Shown here: positions 35,868-46,945 of the stretch, in pieces
Position numbering within the stretch: the stretch's first letter is position 1
Layout of the letters: the number at the start of each line of letters is the position of its first letter
Assembly: GCF_014650715.1 (NCBI RefSeq)
Contig: NZ_BMVM01000014.1
Coordinates: 1-64,000 of the forward strand
DNA: 64,000 nucleotides
From: Streptomyces bluensis
Lineage (GTDB): Bacteria; Actinomycetota; Actinomycetes; Streptomycetales; Streptomycetaceae
Direction: 5' to 3'
Made by a program: the position numbers and the translations under genes
Notes under the pieces: generated by a model
The model's input: only the letters and a program-made list of their open reading frames with translations
What the model was told of the DNA's origin: nothing
Databases searched by the model: none

Positions 35868-36737
35868 TTACTCGTCCTCGGCCAGGGTCAGCTCCACGCC
35901 GCCCACGAAGCCCGCGGAGAGGTTGTAGATGAACGCGCCGAGCGTCGCGAGTGCCGTCGCGAGGACGACGTCGATGACGGCGATCACCGACGTGAAGATC
36001 AGCACGTTCGGCAGGGACAGGAACGCCTGCAGATCGAAGCCGTTCGACTCGTTCGAGCCCGTCGCCTCGGAGATGGTGCCACCCACCGTCGAGAAGACGC
36101 CCATCGCGTCCATGACCATCCACAGCACCGCCGACGCGACGATCGTGCAGACGCCGAGCGCGATGGAGAGCAGGAAGCTGACCTTCATCACGGACCACGG
36201 GTCGGCCTTGGCCACGCGCAGACGCGCCTTACGGGTGCGGGGCATGGTGCGTGCACCCGTACGCGGTCGGCGTACGGCACCGTTCGGAGCCTCCGCCGGG
36301 TAGGCCTGCGGCGGGTGGTAGGGGGCTGCCGCCTGCTGCGACTGCCGCTCCCCGGGGAGCGGCGAGGCCGACGCCACGGGACCGGCGTTCGACGGCACGG
36401 CGGCGGACGCGCCGGCGTTCGACGGCACGGCGGCCGGCTGCGGCACCGGCTGGGCCTGCGGTTGCGGTTGCGGTTGCGGCTGGGCGCCAGGAGCGGCCGG
36501 GCCCGCACCAGCAGCCTCGTACTGCTGGTTCTGTGCGCCTCGGGTATCCGGCACAGTTCCCCCCTGGGATCCATGAGCGTCAGCCGAGTGCGAGTCTGTC
36601 GCGCTCGGCTTGATCGCCTTCAGCTGGGTCGTGTGCGAATCCATCGCACGCTCGGCGGAGCCACGGCCGCCGCCGTCCGTTTCGGTACCGGTGGAGGTAC
36701 CTGTACCGGTCGATCCGGGGCCAGTGGCTCCGCTCAC
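35868..36737 (-). CDS. DUF3566 membrane protein
   Basis: The product is 289 residues from GTG 36737. Residues 1-160 are low complexity: GTGTSTGTETDGGG, QPQPQPQPQAQP and a repeated AVPSNAG. The C-terminal DUF3566 domain (about 165-285) is RLRVAKADPWSVMKVSFLLSIALGV and two membrane helices, ending in FIYNLSAGFVGGVELTLAEDE. The family is always next to gyrA in actinobacteria. Function is unknown; it lies 19 bases downstream of gyrA, so it is probably in the gyrase transcript. Confidence 0.9.
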   Translation of the reverse strand: MSGATGPGSTGTGTSTGTETDGGGRGSAERAMDSHTTQLKAIKPSATDSHSADAHGSQGGTVPDTRGAQNQQYEAAGAGPAAPGAQPQPQPQPQAQPVPQPAAVPSNAGASAAVPSNAGPVASASPLPGERQSQQAAAPYHPPQAYPAEAPNGAVRRPRTGARTMPRTRKARLRVAKADPWSVMKVSFLLSIALGVCTIVASAVLWMVMDAMGVFSTVGGTISEATGSNESNGFDLQAFLSLPNVLIFTSVIAVIDVVLATALATLGAFIYNLSAGFVGGVELTLAEDE

Positions 36738-36755
36738 GATGACTCACTCCTCGCG

Positions 36756-39356
<2,601 letters not shown>

Positions 39357-39398
39357 TGCTGGTGAAGATCCTTCCTGGTGCGGTCAGCGGAGACCGAC

Positions 39399-41438
39399 TC
39401 AGATGTCGAGGAAGCGGACGTCCTTGGCGTTGCGCTGGATGAACTGGCGCCTGGCCTCGACGTCCTCGCCCATCAGGACCGAGAACAGTTCGTCGGCCTG
39501 GGCGGCGTCGTCGAGCGTGACCTGGCCGAGGACGCGGTGGTCGACGTCCATGGTCGTCACGCGCAGCTCCTCGGCGTTCATCTCGCCGAGGCCCTTGAAG
39601 CGCTGGACCGAGTCGTCCTTGATGCGCTTGCCGTTCTGGCGACCCAGCTCGATCAGCGCGTCGCGCTCGCGGTCCGAGTACGCGTACTCGAAGTCGTCAC
39701 GGCCCCACTTGATCTTGTAGAGCGGGGGACGCGACAGGAACACGTGCCCGGCCTCGACCAGCGGCCGCATGAAGCGGAACAGGAAGGTCAGCAGCAGGGT
39801 GTTGATGTGCTGGCCGTCGACGTCGGCGTCGGCCATCAGGATGATCTTGTGGTAGCGCAGCTTCTCGATGTCGAAGTCCTCGTGGACCCCGGTGCCGAAG
39901 GCGGAGATCAGCGCCTGGATCTCCTGGTTCTGCAGGATCTTGTCGATCCGCGCCTTCTCGACGTTGAGGATCTTGCCCCGGATCGGGAGGATCGCCTGGT
40001 ACTCCGGGTTGCGGCCGGACTTGGCCGAGCCGCCGGCGGAGTCACCCTCGACGATGAAGATCTCGCACTTGATGGGGTCGTTCGACTGGCAGTCGCTCAG
40101 CTTGCCCGGGAGGGACGCCGTCTCCAGCAGGCCCTTGCGGCGGGTCAGGTCGCGCGCCTTGCGGGCCGCCACGCGCGCGGTGGCCGCCTGGATGGATTTG
40201 CGGATGATGTCCGCGGCCTCGTTCGGGTTGCGGTCGAGCCAGTCCGTGAGGTGCTCGTGCACGACCTTCTGCACGAAGGTCTTGGCCTCCGTGTTGCCCA
40301 GCTTGGTCTTGGTCTGGCCCTCGAACTGCGGCTCGCCGAGCTTGACCGAGATGATCGCGGTCAGACCCTCGCGGATGTCGTCACCCGTGAGGTTGTCGTC
40401 CTTCTCGCGCAGCAGCTTCTTGTCGCGCGCGTAGCGGTTGATCAGACCCGTCAACGCGGCCCGGAAGCCCTCCTCGTGCGTACCGCCCTCGTGCGTGTGG
40501 ATGGTGTTGGCGAAGGAGTACACGCCCTCGCTGTAGCCGTTGTTCCACTGCATCGCGACCTCGACGGAAAGGAGCTTCTCCTTGTCCTCGGAGTCGATCG
40601 AGATGACGGAGGGGTGCACCACGTCTCCCTTACGGGAGTTGAGGTACTTGACGAAGTCAACGATGCCGCCCTCGTAGTGGTACGTGACGGTCTTGGCCTC
40701 GTCCTTCTCGTCGGCGCCCGCCTCGTCCGCGCCTGCGGTGGCCTTGGCCGACTCGCGCTCATCAGTGAGTTTGATCGTCAAACCCTTGTTGAGGAACGCC
40801 ATCTCCTGGAAGCGCCGCGAGAGCGTCTCGAAGGAGTAGTCGGTGGTCTCGAAGATGTCGCTGTCGGCCCAGAAGGTGACCGAGGTGCCGTGCTCCTCGG
40901 TGGCCTCGTGCTGGGCGAGCGGAGCGGTCGGGACACCCAGCTTGTAGTCCTGCGTCCAGCGGTGGCCGTCGGTCTTGACCTCGACGGCGACCTTCGTCGA
41001 CAGGGCGTTCACCACGGAGACGCCGACGCCGTGCAGACCGCCGGAGACCGCGTAGCCGCCGCCGCCGAACTTGCCCCCCGCGTGCAGCACGGTCAGTACG
41101 ACCTCGACGGCCGGCTTGCCCTCGGACGGCACGATGCCCACCGGGATGCCACGGCCGTTGTCCACGACGCGCACGCCGCCGTCGGCCAGGATCGTGACAT
41201 CGATCGTGTCCGCGTGGCCGGCCAGGGCCTCGTCGACGGAGTTGTCCACGACCTCGTACACGAGGTGGTGGAGTCCGCGCTCACCGGTCGAGCCGATGTA
41301 CATGCCGGGTCGCTTGCGGACCGCGTCCAGCCCTTCGAGGACGGTGATGGCACTGGCGTCGTACGAGGCATTGCCCTCGCCGTTCTCGCCGGTGTCGGTG
41401 GACGGGATGTTCTCGTTGGGGTTGCCGGAATCGGCCAC
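39399..41438 (-). CDS. gyrB: DNA gyrase subunit B
   Basis: The product is 679 residues from GTG 41438 (AGAAAGGGCG upstream), beginning ADSGNPNENIPSTD. The GHKL ATPase (about 30-260) has VVDNSVDEALAG, DNGRGIPVG and GGLHGVGVSVVNALS. The Toprim domain has EGDSAGGSAKSGR and DADVDGQHI. Length fits actinobacterial GyrB, without the insertion of E. coli. It supplies ATP hydrolysis for supercoiling. Confidence 0.98.
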   Translation of the reverse strand: MADSGNPNENIPSTDTGENGEGNASYDASAITVLEGLDAVRKRPGMYIGSTGERGLHHLVYEVVDNSVDEALAGHADTIDVTILADGGVRVVDNGRGIPVGIVPSEGKPAVEVVLTVLHAGGKFGGGGYAVSGGLHGVGVSVVNALSTKVAVEVKTDGHRWTQDYKLGVPTAPLAQHEATEEHGTSVTFWADSDIFETTDYSFETLSRRFQEMAFLNKGLTIKLTDERESAKATAGADEAGADEKDEAKTVTYHYEGGIVDFVKYLNSRKGDVVHPSVISIDSEDKEKLLSVEVAMQWNNGYSEGVYSFANTIHTHEGGTHEEGFRAALTGLINRYARDKKLLREKDDNLTGDDIREGLTAIISVKLGEPQFEGQTKTKLGNTEAKTFVQKVVHEHLTDWLDRNPNEAADIIRKSIQAATARVAARKARDLTRRKGLLETASLPGKLSDCQSNDPIKCEIFIVEGDSAGGSAKSGRNPEYQAILPIRGKILNVEKARIDKILQNQEIQALISAFGTGVHEDFDIEKLRYHKIILMADADVDGQHINTLLLTFLFRFMRPLVEAGHVFLSRPPLYKIKWGRDDFEYAYSDRERDALIELGRQNGKRIKDDSVQRFKGLGEMNAEELRVTTMDVDHRVLGQVTLDDAAQADELFSVLMGEDVEARRQFIQRNAKDVRFLDI

Positions 41439-41886
41439 GAAGCGCCCTTTCTGGCACAGCACAAGCCAGGCTCCCGGCGGGTGTGCCGGAATGGCTGCGG
41501 CATGTTGCGGTGGAAGCCTTTGTCAGCGTTGCACGGTGTTTCCGAAGCGGTCCCCACAAGTGGGGCGGGATTAGCGTCCAGTCTACCGGTAGCGCTGACA
41601 GTGATGGGGGTTTGCCGGTACCTGAGTCCGCATGTGCCGCCCTGAACCGGTCTCGGCCGACTCCCCATATGCGGAACGGGGCTCCAAGAGGCTCACAGAG
41701 GCACTCAGCGCTTCCGGGCGTCAACCCATCGCTACTCCCTTGTGGGGGCGGCGTTCGCAACCGCGTGCGATCACGAGAGCTGTGGCGAACAGACGGCCGA
41801 AGAGCTATCAAATCGCCCTCAACCATCCCGTGACGGATTCGTCCGTGTGAATCCGGTCACGGCGCGGTCCTGCTTCTCAACGGGGC
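41439..41886. other. gyrB upstream region
   Basis: About 450 bases with no gene. On the minus strand TAGACT (41579-41584 region) resembles a HrdB -10 element but lacks a good -35. gyrase promoters are usually supercoiling-sensitive; no control site is evident by eye. Confidence 0.4.
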
Positions 41887-42444
41887 TCAGCCGTAGGTGT
41901 CCCCGTGACCGGTGCTCCCGGGCGCGCGCAGCGGGCCGAAACGCCGGGCAGGGCCCGAGGGACCGTGCACCAGGAGCCGCCGCACCGCGCCGTGGCCGAG
42001 GTCCTCGTTGAGGCGCGCGACGATCTGGGGAGCCAGCAGGCGCAGGTTCGTCGCCCAGGCCGTGGAATCGCAGCGCACGGTCAGGACCCGCTCGTCCTCG
42101 TCGTACTTCTCCGGAACGCAGTGCTTGGCCACGTCCTCGCCGACGAGCTCGGGCCAGCGGCCCATGACACCGCCGACGGCGGCCGGCGTCTCCCAGCCGC
42201 GCTCGGTGATCAGACGGTTGATGGCGGAGCCGAGCGCCATCGGGTCGCGGCCGTCGGCGCGCGCTCCGGAGCGCAGACCGCCACCGCGCCGGGCCTGCCT
42301 CTTCTGCTGAGCGGCATCCCCACGCGCGCGTGCCGCCTCTTTCGCGGCCCGCAGCGCCACGCGCGCCAGGTCCACGCCGGACGGCTCGGGGGCCTTCCGG
42401 GGCACGGGCCCGGAGGCTTGCGGTGCGGATCCGTCGGTGCTCAT
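41887..42444 (-). CDS. DUF721 protein next to recF
   Basis: The product is 185 residues from ATG 42444, whose ATGA overlaps the recF stop. The DUF721 domain covers about 65-165: LGSAINRLITERGWETPAAVGGVMGRWPELVGEDVAKHCVPEKY, then LTVRCDSTAWATNLRLLAPQIVARLNEDLG. The N-terminus is Arg/Ala-rich. In actinobacteria it always sits between recF and gyrB, and a link to replication or repair is inferred from this place; a KH-like nucleic-acid-binding fold is assumed for the family. Confidence 0.92.
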   Translation of the reverse strand: MSTDGSAPQASGPVPRKAPEPSGVDLARVALRAAKEAARARGDAAQQKRQARRGGGLRSGARADGRDPMALGSAINRLITERGWETPAAVGGVMGRWPELVGEDVAKHCVPEKYDEDERVLTVRCDSTAWATNLRLLAPQIVARLNEDLGHGAVRRLLVHGPSGPARRFGPLRAPGSTGHGDTYG

Positions 42445-43565
42445 GCGCGCTCCACAGTGCCGTTGGACACGGTGTACCGCGCCCCCGTCAGTACATCCGG
42501 TACGTCGGCGTCGACCGCCGCGGTCACCAGGACCTGCTCCCCGGGCGCCACGAATTCGGCGAGGCGCTCTCTCCTGCGGGCGTCCAGCTCGGCGAACACG
42601 TCGTCGAGCACGAGGACGGGCTCGTTCCCCTCCGCCCGCAGCAGGTCGTACGACGCGAGCCGCAGCGACAGGGCGTACGACCAGGACTCGCCGTGTGACG
42701 CGTACCCCTTCGCGGGCAGCTGACCGAGTTTGAGAACCACATCGTCCCGATGCGGTCCCACAAGGGTGACGCCCCGCTCGATCTCCTGTTTGCGAGCCTC
42801 GGTGAGGGCTGTCGCCAACTGCTCGTAGAGCTCCTCGCGTGTCTGGCCGACGATGCCGGGGGCGGAGGGCTTGTACTCCAGGGCCACCGGCCCGCCGCCG
42901 GGCGCGAGCTGCTCGTACGCCTTGTCGGTGAGCGGCTGGAGCGCGGCGACCAGATCGAGGCGCTGCGCGAGCAGTTCGGCGCCCGCGCGCGCGAGGTGCT
43001 GGTCCCACACGTCGAGCGTGGACAGGTCCATGGCGCGGCCGCCATGGCGACGGGCCAGCGCGGCCGTCTTGAGGAGGGTGTTGCGCTGCTTGAGGACCCG
43101 CTCGTAGTCGGAGCGCACGCCCGCCATGCGCGGCGAGCGGGCGGTGACCATCTCGTCGAGGAAGCGACGCCGCTCCCCCGGGTCACCCTTGACCAGGGCG
43201 AGGTCCTCGGGCGCGAACAGGACGGTTCGTACGATGCCGAGCACGTCACGCGGCCTGACCTGCGAGGATCTGTTGATGCGGGCGCGGTTGGCCCGGCCCG
43301 GGTTCAGCTCCAGCTCGACGAGCTGCTGGCGCTCGCCCTGCCTCACCTGGGCCCGGATGACCGCCCGCTCGGCTCCCATACGGACCAGGGGCGCGTCCGA
43401 CGCCACCCGGTGGCTGCCGAGGGTCGCGAGGTAGCCGACCGCCTCGACCAGGTTCGTCTTGCCCTGCCCGTTGGGGCCCACGAACGCGGTGACACCACGG
43501 TCGAGTGGGACCTCGACCCGGGCGTACGAGCGGAAGTCGGCCAGCGACAGGTGCGTGACGTGCAT
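42441..43565 (-). CDS. recF: DNA replication and repair protein RecF
   Basis: The product is 374 residues from ATG 43565. It is an SMC-like ABC ATPase that loads RecA at gaps. Walker A is GPNGQGKTN (30-38). The signature region is SYALSLRLASYDLL and Walker B is PVLVLDDVFAELDARRR. It starts MHVTHLSLADFRSYARVEVPL, as RecF does. It overlaps the DUF721 gene by four bases. Confidence 0.97.
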   Translation of the reverse strand: MHVTHLSLADFRSYARVEVPLDRGVTAFVGPNGQGKTNLVEAVGYLATLGSHRVASDAPLVRMGAERAVIRAQVRQGERQQLVELELNPGRANRARINRSSQVRPRDVLGIVRTVLFAPEDLALVKGDPGERRRFLDEMVTARSPRMAGVRSDYERVLKQRNTLLKTAALARRHGGRAMDLSTLDVWDQHLARAGAELLAQRLDLVAALQPLTDKAYEQLAPGGGPVALEYKPSAPGIVGQTREELYEQLATALTEARKQEIERGVTLVGPHRDDVVLKLGQLPAKGYASHGESWSYALSLRLASYDLLRAEGNEPVLVLDDVFAELDARRRERLAEFVAPGEQVLVTAAVDADVPDVLTGARYTVSNGTVERA

Positions 43566-43642
43566 GGTCGGGTGCCGACCTCCCCCAACGTGGTGCTTCG
43601 GGCGTCCCGTGCTGCCGGGCCGCCCGTGGCCTGCGGTTTTCC

Positions 43643-43737
43643 CCCGGTTGTCCACGGCTTGTGGACAACCGGGTCACTCCTGAGGGTGTCACGAAGGTGT
43701 CATCCTCAGGCTGTGGACTGCATCGTGCTGTGGACTA
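43643..43737. promoter_or_regulatory. DnaA boxes in a hairpin between recF and gnd
   Basis: TTGTCCACG (43648-43656) and the perfect TGTGGACAA (43660-43668) stand head to head. They lie in a 13-bp perfect inverted repeat (43643-43655 with 43661-43673). TGTGGACTG (43712-43720) and TGTGGACTA (43729-43737) follow, the last at the gnd stop codon. The structure could be a terminator for gnd, a DnaA binding site, or both. Confidence 0.65.
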
Positions 43738-44610
43738 CTTCTTCTCGACCGCGTGGCCGCCGAACTGGTTCCGCAGCGCCGCGATCATCTTCATCTGTGG
43801 AGAGTCCTCCTGCCGGGAGGCGAACCGCGCGAACAGCGACGCGGTGATCGCCGGCAGCGGGACGGCGTGGTCGATGGCTGCCTCCACGGTCCACCGGCCC
43901 TCGCCGGAATCCTGTGCGTAGCCGCGCAGCTTCTCCAAGTGCTCGTCCTCGTCGAGGGCGTTGACCGCCAGGTCCAGCAGCCAGGAACGGATGACCGTGC
44001 CCTCCTGCCAGGAGCGGAAGACCTCGCGGACGTCCGTCACGGAGTCGGCCTTCTCCAGCAGCTCCCAGCCCTCGGCGTACGCCTGCATCATCGCGTACTC
44101 GATGCCGTTGTGGACCATCTTCGCGAAGTGCCCGGCGCCCACCTTGCCCGCGTGCACCGCGCCGAAGTCGCCCTCCGGCTTGAGCGCGTCGAAGACCGGC
44201 TGCACCTTGGCAACGTGCTCGGCGTCGCCGCCGTACATCAGCGCGTAGCCGTTCTGCAGACCCCAGACACCGCCGGAGACTCCGCAGTCGACGAAGCCGA
44301 TGCCCTTGGCGGCCAGCTGCTCCGCGTGCCTCTCGTCGTCCGTCCAGCGCGAGTTGCCGCCGTCCACGACGACGTCACCGGGCTGAAGGAGCTCGGCGAG
44401 TTCGTCGACGGTCGACTGGGTCGGGGCGCCGGCCGGGACCATCACCCACACCACACGCGGGCCCTGGAGTTTGCCCACAAGCTCTTCGAGGCTGTGGACA
44501 TCGGCGAGGTCCGGGTTGCGGTCGTATCCGATCACGGTGTGGCCTGCGCGGCGTATCCGCTCGCGCATGTTGCCGCCCATCTTGCCGAGGCCGACGAGAC
44601 CGAGCTCCAT
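43735..44610 (-). CDS. gnd: 6-phosphogluconate dehydrogenase, short type
   Basis: The product is 291 residues from ATG 44610. It oxidatively decarboxylates 6-phosphogluconate to ribulose 5-phosphate in the pentose phosphate pathway. The Rossmann motif is GLVGLGKMGGNM. The catalytic regions are VDGGNSRW, VSGGVWGLQNGYALMYGG and KMVHNGIEYAMM (Lys and His-Asn). At about 290 aa it is the short GndA-like form, not the 470-residue enzyme. It lies between dnaN and recF, as in other streptomycetes. Confidence 0.95.
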   Translation of the reverse strand: MELGLVGLGKMGGNMRERIRRAGHTVIGYDRNPDLADVHSLEELVGKLQGPRVVWVMVPAGAPTQSTVDELAELLQPGDVVVDGGNSRWTDDERHAEQLAAKGIGFVDCGVSGGVWGLQNGYALMYGGDAEHVAKVQPVFDALKPEGDFGAVHAGKVGAGHFAKMVHNGIEYAMMQAYAEGWELLEKADSVTDVREVFRSWQEGTVIRSWLLDLAVNALDEDEHLEKLRGYAQDSGEGRWTVEAAIDHAVPLPAITASLFARFASRQEDSPQMKMIAALRNQFGGHAVEKK

Positions 44611-44806
44611 CAGTTGTTCCTTAGGTTGCGACGTGGCATGAGGGCACCTTCGTACCCGTGTCCGAGCCTAAACCCGGACGCTCACGCACATCCGTGGGCG
44701 TACGCGCTCAAACGTACGCCCGGCCTGCGGCTTCACCGGATCGTGTCCTCAGGCCGTGCGCGGGGCCCGCCGATCCACCAGGTCCGTCCCGTGCTGTGGA
44801 CAGGCG

Positions 44807-45937
44807 TCAGCCGCTGAGCCGCACCGGCATGATCAGGTACTTGTAGGCCTCGTCCGCCTCGGCGTCCACCGCGGGCTTGCCGCTGAGCAGCGCCGGCTTC
44901 GTGGACGTCGTGAAGGAGAGCTGGGCGACCGGGGAGTCGATCGCGCTCAGGCCGTCCAGCAGGAACGTCGGGTTGAAGGCGATCGAGATGTCGTCGCCCT
45001 CCAGCTGGGCGTCGACCCTTTCCACAGCCTGTGCGTCGTCGCTGGAGCCGGCCTCCAGGATCAGCACGCCCTGCTCGAAGCTGAGCCGCACCGGGGTGTT
45101 CCGCTCGGCGACCAGAGCCACACGCTTGACGGCCTCGACGAAGGGGGCGGTCTCGATGACGGCCACGGTGTTGAACTCCGTCGGGAACAGCGTGCGGTAC
45201 TTCGGGAGGTCGCCCTCCAGCAGGCGGGTGGTCGTACGGCGGCCCGCGCCTTCGAAGCCGATCAGGCCCTCGCCCGCGCCCGAACCGGACAGCGCCAGCG
45301 TCACGCTGTCGCCGCTGGTGAGCGCCTTGGCGGTGTCCAGGAGTGTCTTGGCGGGGACCAGCGCGACCGCGGACGCCTCCGGGTTCTCCGGCTTCCACAG
45401 GAACTCGCGGACGGCGAAGCGGTAGCGGTCGGTGGACGCCAGCGTCACCGTGTCGCCCTCGATCTCGATGCGCACACCGGTGAGCACGGGCAGCGTGTCA
45501 TCGCGTCCGGCGGCGATGGCGACCTGGGCGGCAGCGGCAGCGAAGACCTCGCCGGGGACCGTGCCCGTGGCGTTCGGCATCTGCGGCAGCGACGGGTACT
45601 CCTCCACAGGCAGTGTGTGGAGGGTGAACCGCGAGGAGCCGCAGACGACCGTCGCCCGTACACCGTCTGTGGAAATCTCCACCGGGCGGTTGGGGAGAGC
45701 GCGGGAGATGTCCGCGAGGAGGCGGCCGGAGACGAGGACGGTGCCCTCCTCCTCGACCTCGGCCTCCACCGACACGCGCGCGGAGACCTCGTAGTCGAAG
45801 CTGGACAGGCTCAGCTGACCGTCCTCGGCCTTCAGAAGGAGGCCGGCGAGGACAGGCGCCGGCGGACGGGCCGGGAGGCTGCGCGCCGCCCAGGCCACTG
45901 CCTCCGCGAGTACGTCGCGTTCCACCCGGATCTTCAC
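44807..45937 (-). CDS. dnaN: DNA polymerase III beta clamp
   Basis: The product is 376 residues from GTG 45937, AGGAGG eight bases upstream. It forms the dimeric sliding clamp. The three clamp domains are visible: KIRVERDVLAEAVAWAARSLPARPPAPVLAGLLL, LPSLPQMPNATG...ASTDRYRFAVREF, and AFNPTFLLDGLSAI. It ends in the typical YKYLIMPVRLSG. A longer frame to 46576 has no clamp sequence and lies in oriC. Confidence 0.97.
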   Translation of the reverse strand: MKIRVERDVLAEAVAWAARSLPARPPAPVLAGLLLKAEDGQLSLSSFDYEVSARVSVEAEVEEEGTVLVSGRLLADISRALPNRPVEISTDGVRATVVCGSSRFTLHTLPVEEYPSLPQMPNATGTVPGEVFAAAAAQVAIAAGRDDTLPVLTGVRIEIEGDTVTLASTDRYRFAVREFLWKPENPEASAVALVPAKTLLDTAKALTSGDSVTLALSGSGAGEGLIGFEGAGRRTTTRLLEGDLPKYRTLFPTEFNTVAVIETAPFVEAVKRVALVAERNTPVRLSFEQGVLILEAGSSDDAQAVERVDAQLEGDDISIAFNPTFLLDGLSAIDSPVAQLSFTTSTKPALLSGKPAVDAEADEAYKYLIMPVRLSG

Positions 45938-46945
45938 TGTTGCCGCCTCCTGCTGTTGCCGGCGCTTCTCGGCCTGCCTGGCTTCGTCGTCTGACTCGGT
46001 GTCCCCGGCCCCGGTGAGGGGAAGGACATCGGGGAACAGTCTGACGCACCCCACTGACAGTAGGTGCCTCTCGGGGTCAAGTCGTGACGAGGGGCAGCCG
46101 GGAGCCGGACAGCGAGTTGTGCACAGGACCCGCTTCGAAACGGATTCCCCACTCTCTCTGGTTGGGAGTAGTAGTAGGGCCTGTGGAAACCGTGGATAAC
46201 CGCGTTTTCGCAGCTCAGCGCCGAGATTTTGTCCACTGGTCCTGTGGGTGCGGGCAGTGGACAACCAGGTGTCTCTGTGGAGAACAGAAAGTTCTGCACA
46301 CCCCGTGCACAGCCTCGGGGCACTTCTCCCCAGCGGCGTCCCCAGGTTTACCCATCTTTCCCACAGCCCAACCCGGCACCTTGGTGTGACGCCTTTCACT
46401 CGACGCGGTGAGATGGCGCGTTGCGTTGCCGAACAGTGGACAGTCCTGTGGAGAAGCCGGATCACGCTGGGGACAACGAGCCACAGCCTGTGGGTTGCCG
46501 GTGGACAACTTCGTGCACAGCCTGTGGATCTTCTGATCGTCCACAGTCTGTGGAGATCGTCCGTCCACCGATCCACAAGCAGCTGACCTTGCCCGATGGC
46601 TGTTCACCAGCGCCGCCTGTGGACATGATCTGTATAACTTCCCAGTCCCCAGGGTGTGGACGGGAGAAAGTCCCCGAATCTGTGGAGGGCGGCCGTAACG
46701 CCACGTGGATTCGAACAGCGCGTGTCGCGCGCGGGGACGGGGAACGCCACAGGCACCCCACCGCGTGCGTCCGGGAACGGTGGTGGATCGTCCGGGTGCG
46801 GCGGTGGACGGGCTGGAAGGCGGGTGGCGAAGGCGGGTGGCGAAGGCCCTCAGGGCGCCGTCCCGGGCAGCTGCGCCGCCCACGACGAAGGCGCCCGCGG
46901 AACCTCTTGTCCCGGGGCGCCTTCAGGGGCGTACGGCGGTGGCCG
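45938..46945. other. oriC: oriC, origin of chromosome replication
   Basis: About 1 kb of non-coding DNA between dnaN and dnaA has many DnaA-box-like nonamers, densest at 46110-46690. Matches to TTRTCCACA or its complement with one mismatch are at 46117, 46191, 46229, 46256, 46276, 46447, 46500, 46537 and 46618. At least eight more with two mismatches lie between. None is perfect. This fits Streptomyces oriC, known for many boxes of weak consensus. The frames across it are read in repeated 'PQAV/HSLW' patterns produced by the boxes and are not genes. Confidence 0.93.

Noticed and set aside
39378..41645. 755-codon open frame antisense to gyrB
   Set aside because: It is the third-position GC mirror of gyrB; no ribosome binding site, no family, Arg/Asp/Leu/Val-rich composition typical of an antisense shadow.
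45940..46576. Upstream extension of DnaN, and frames on both strands in oriC
   Set aside because: The open frames come from repeated DnaA boxes; the GTG at 45937 has a good ribosome binding site and matches clamp N-termini.
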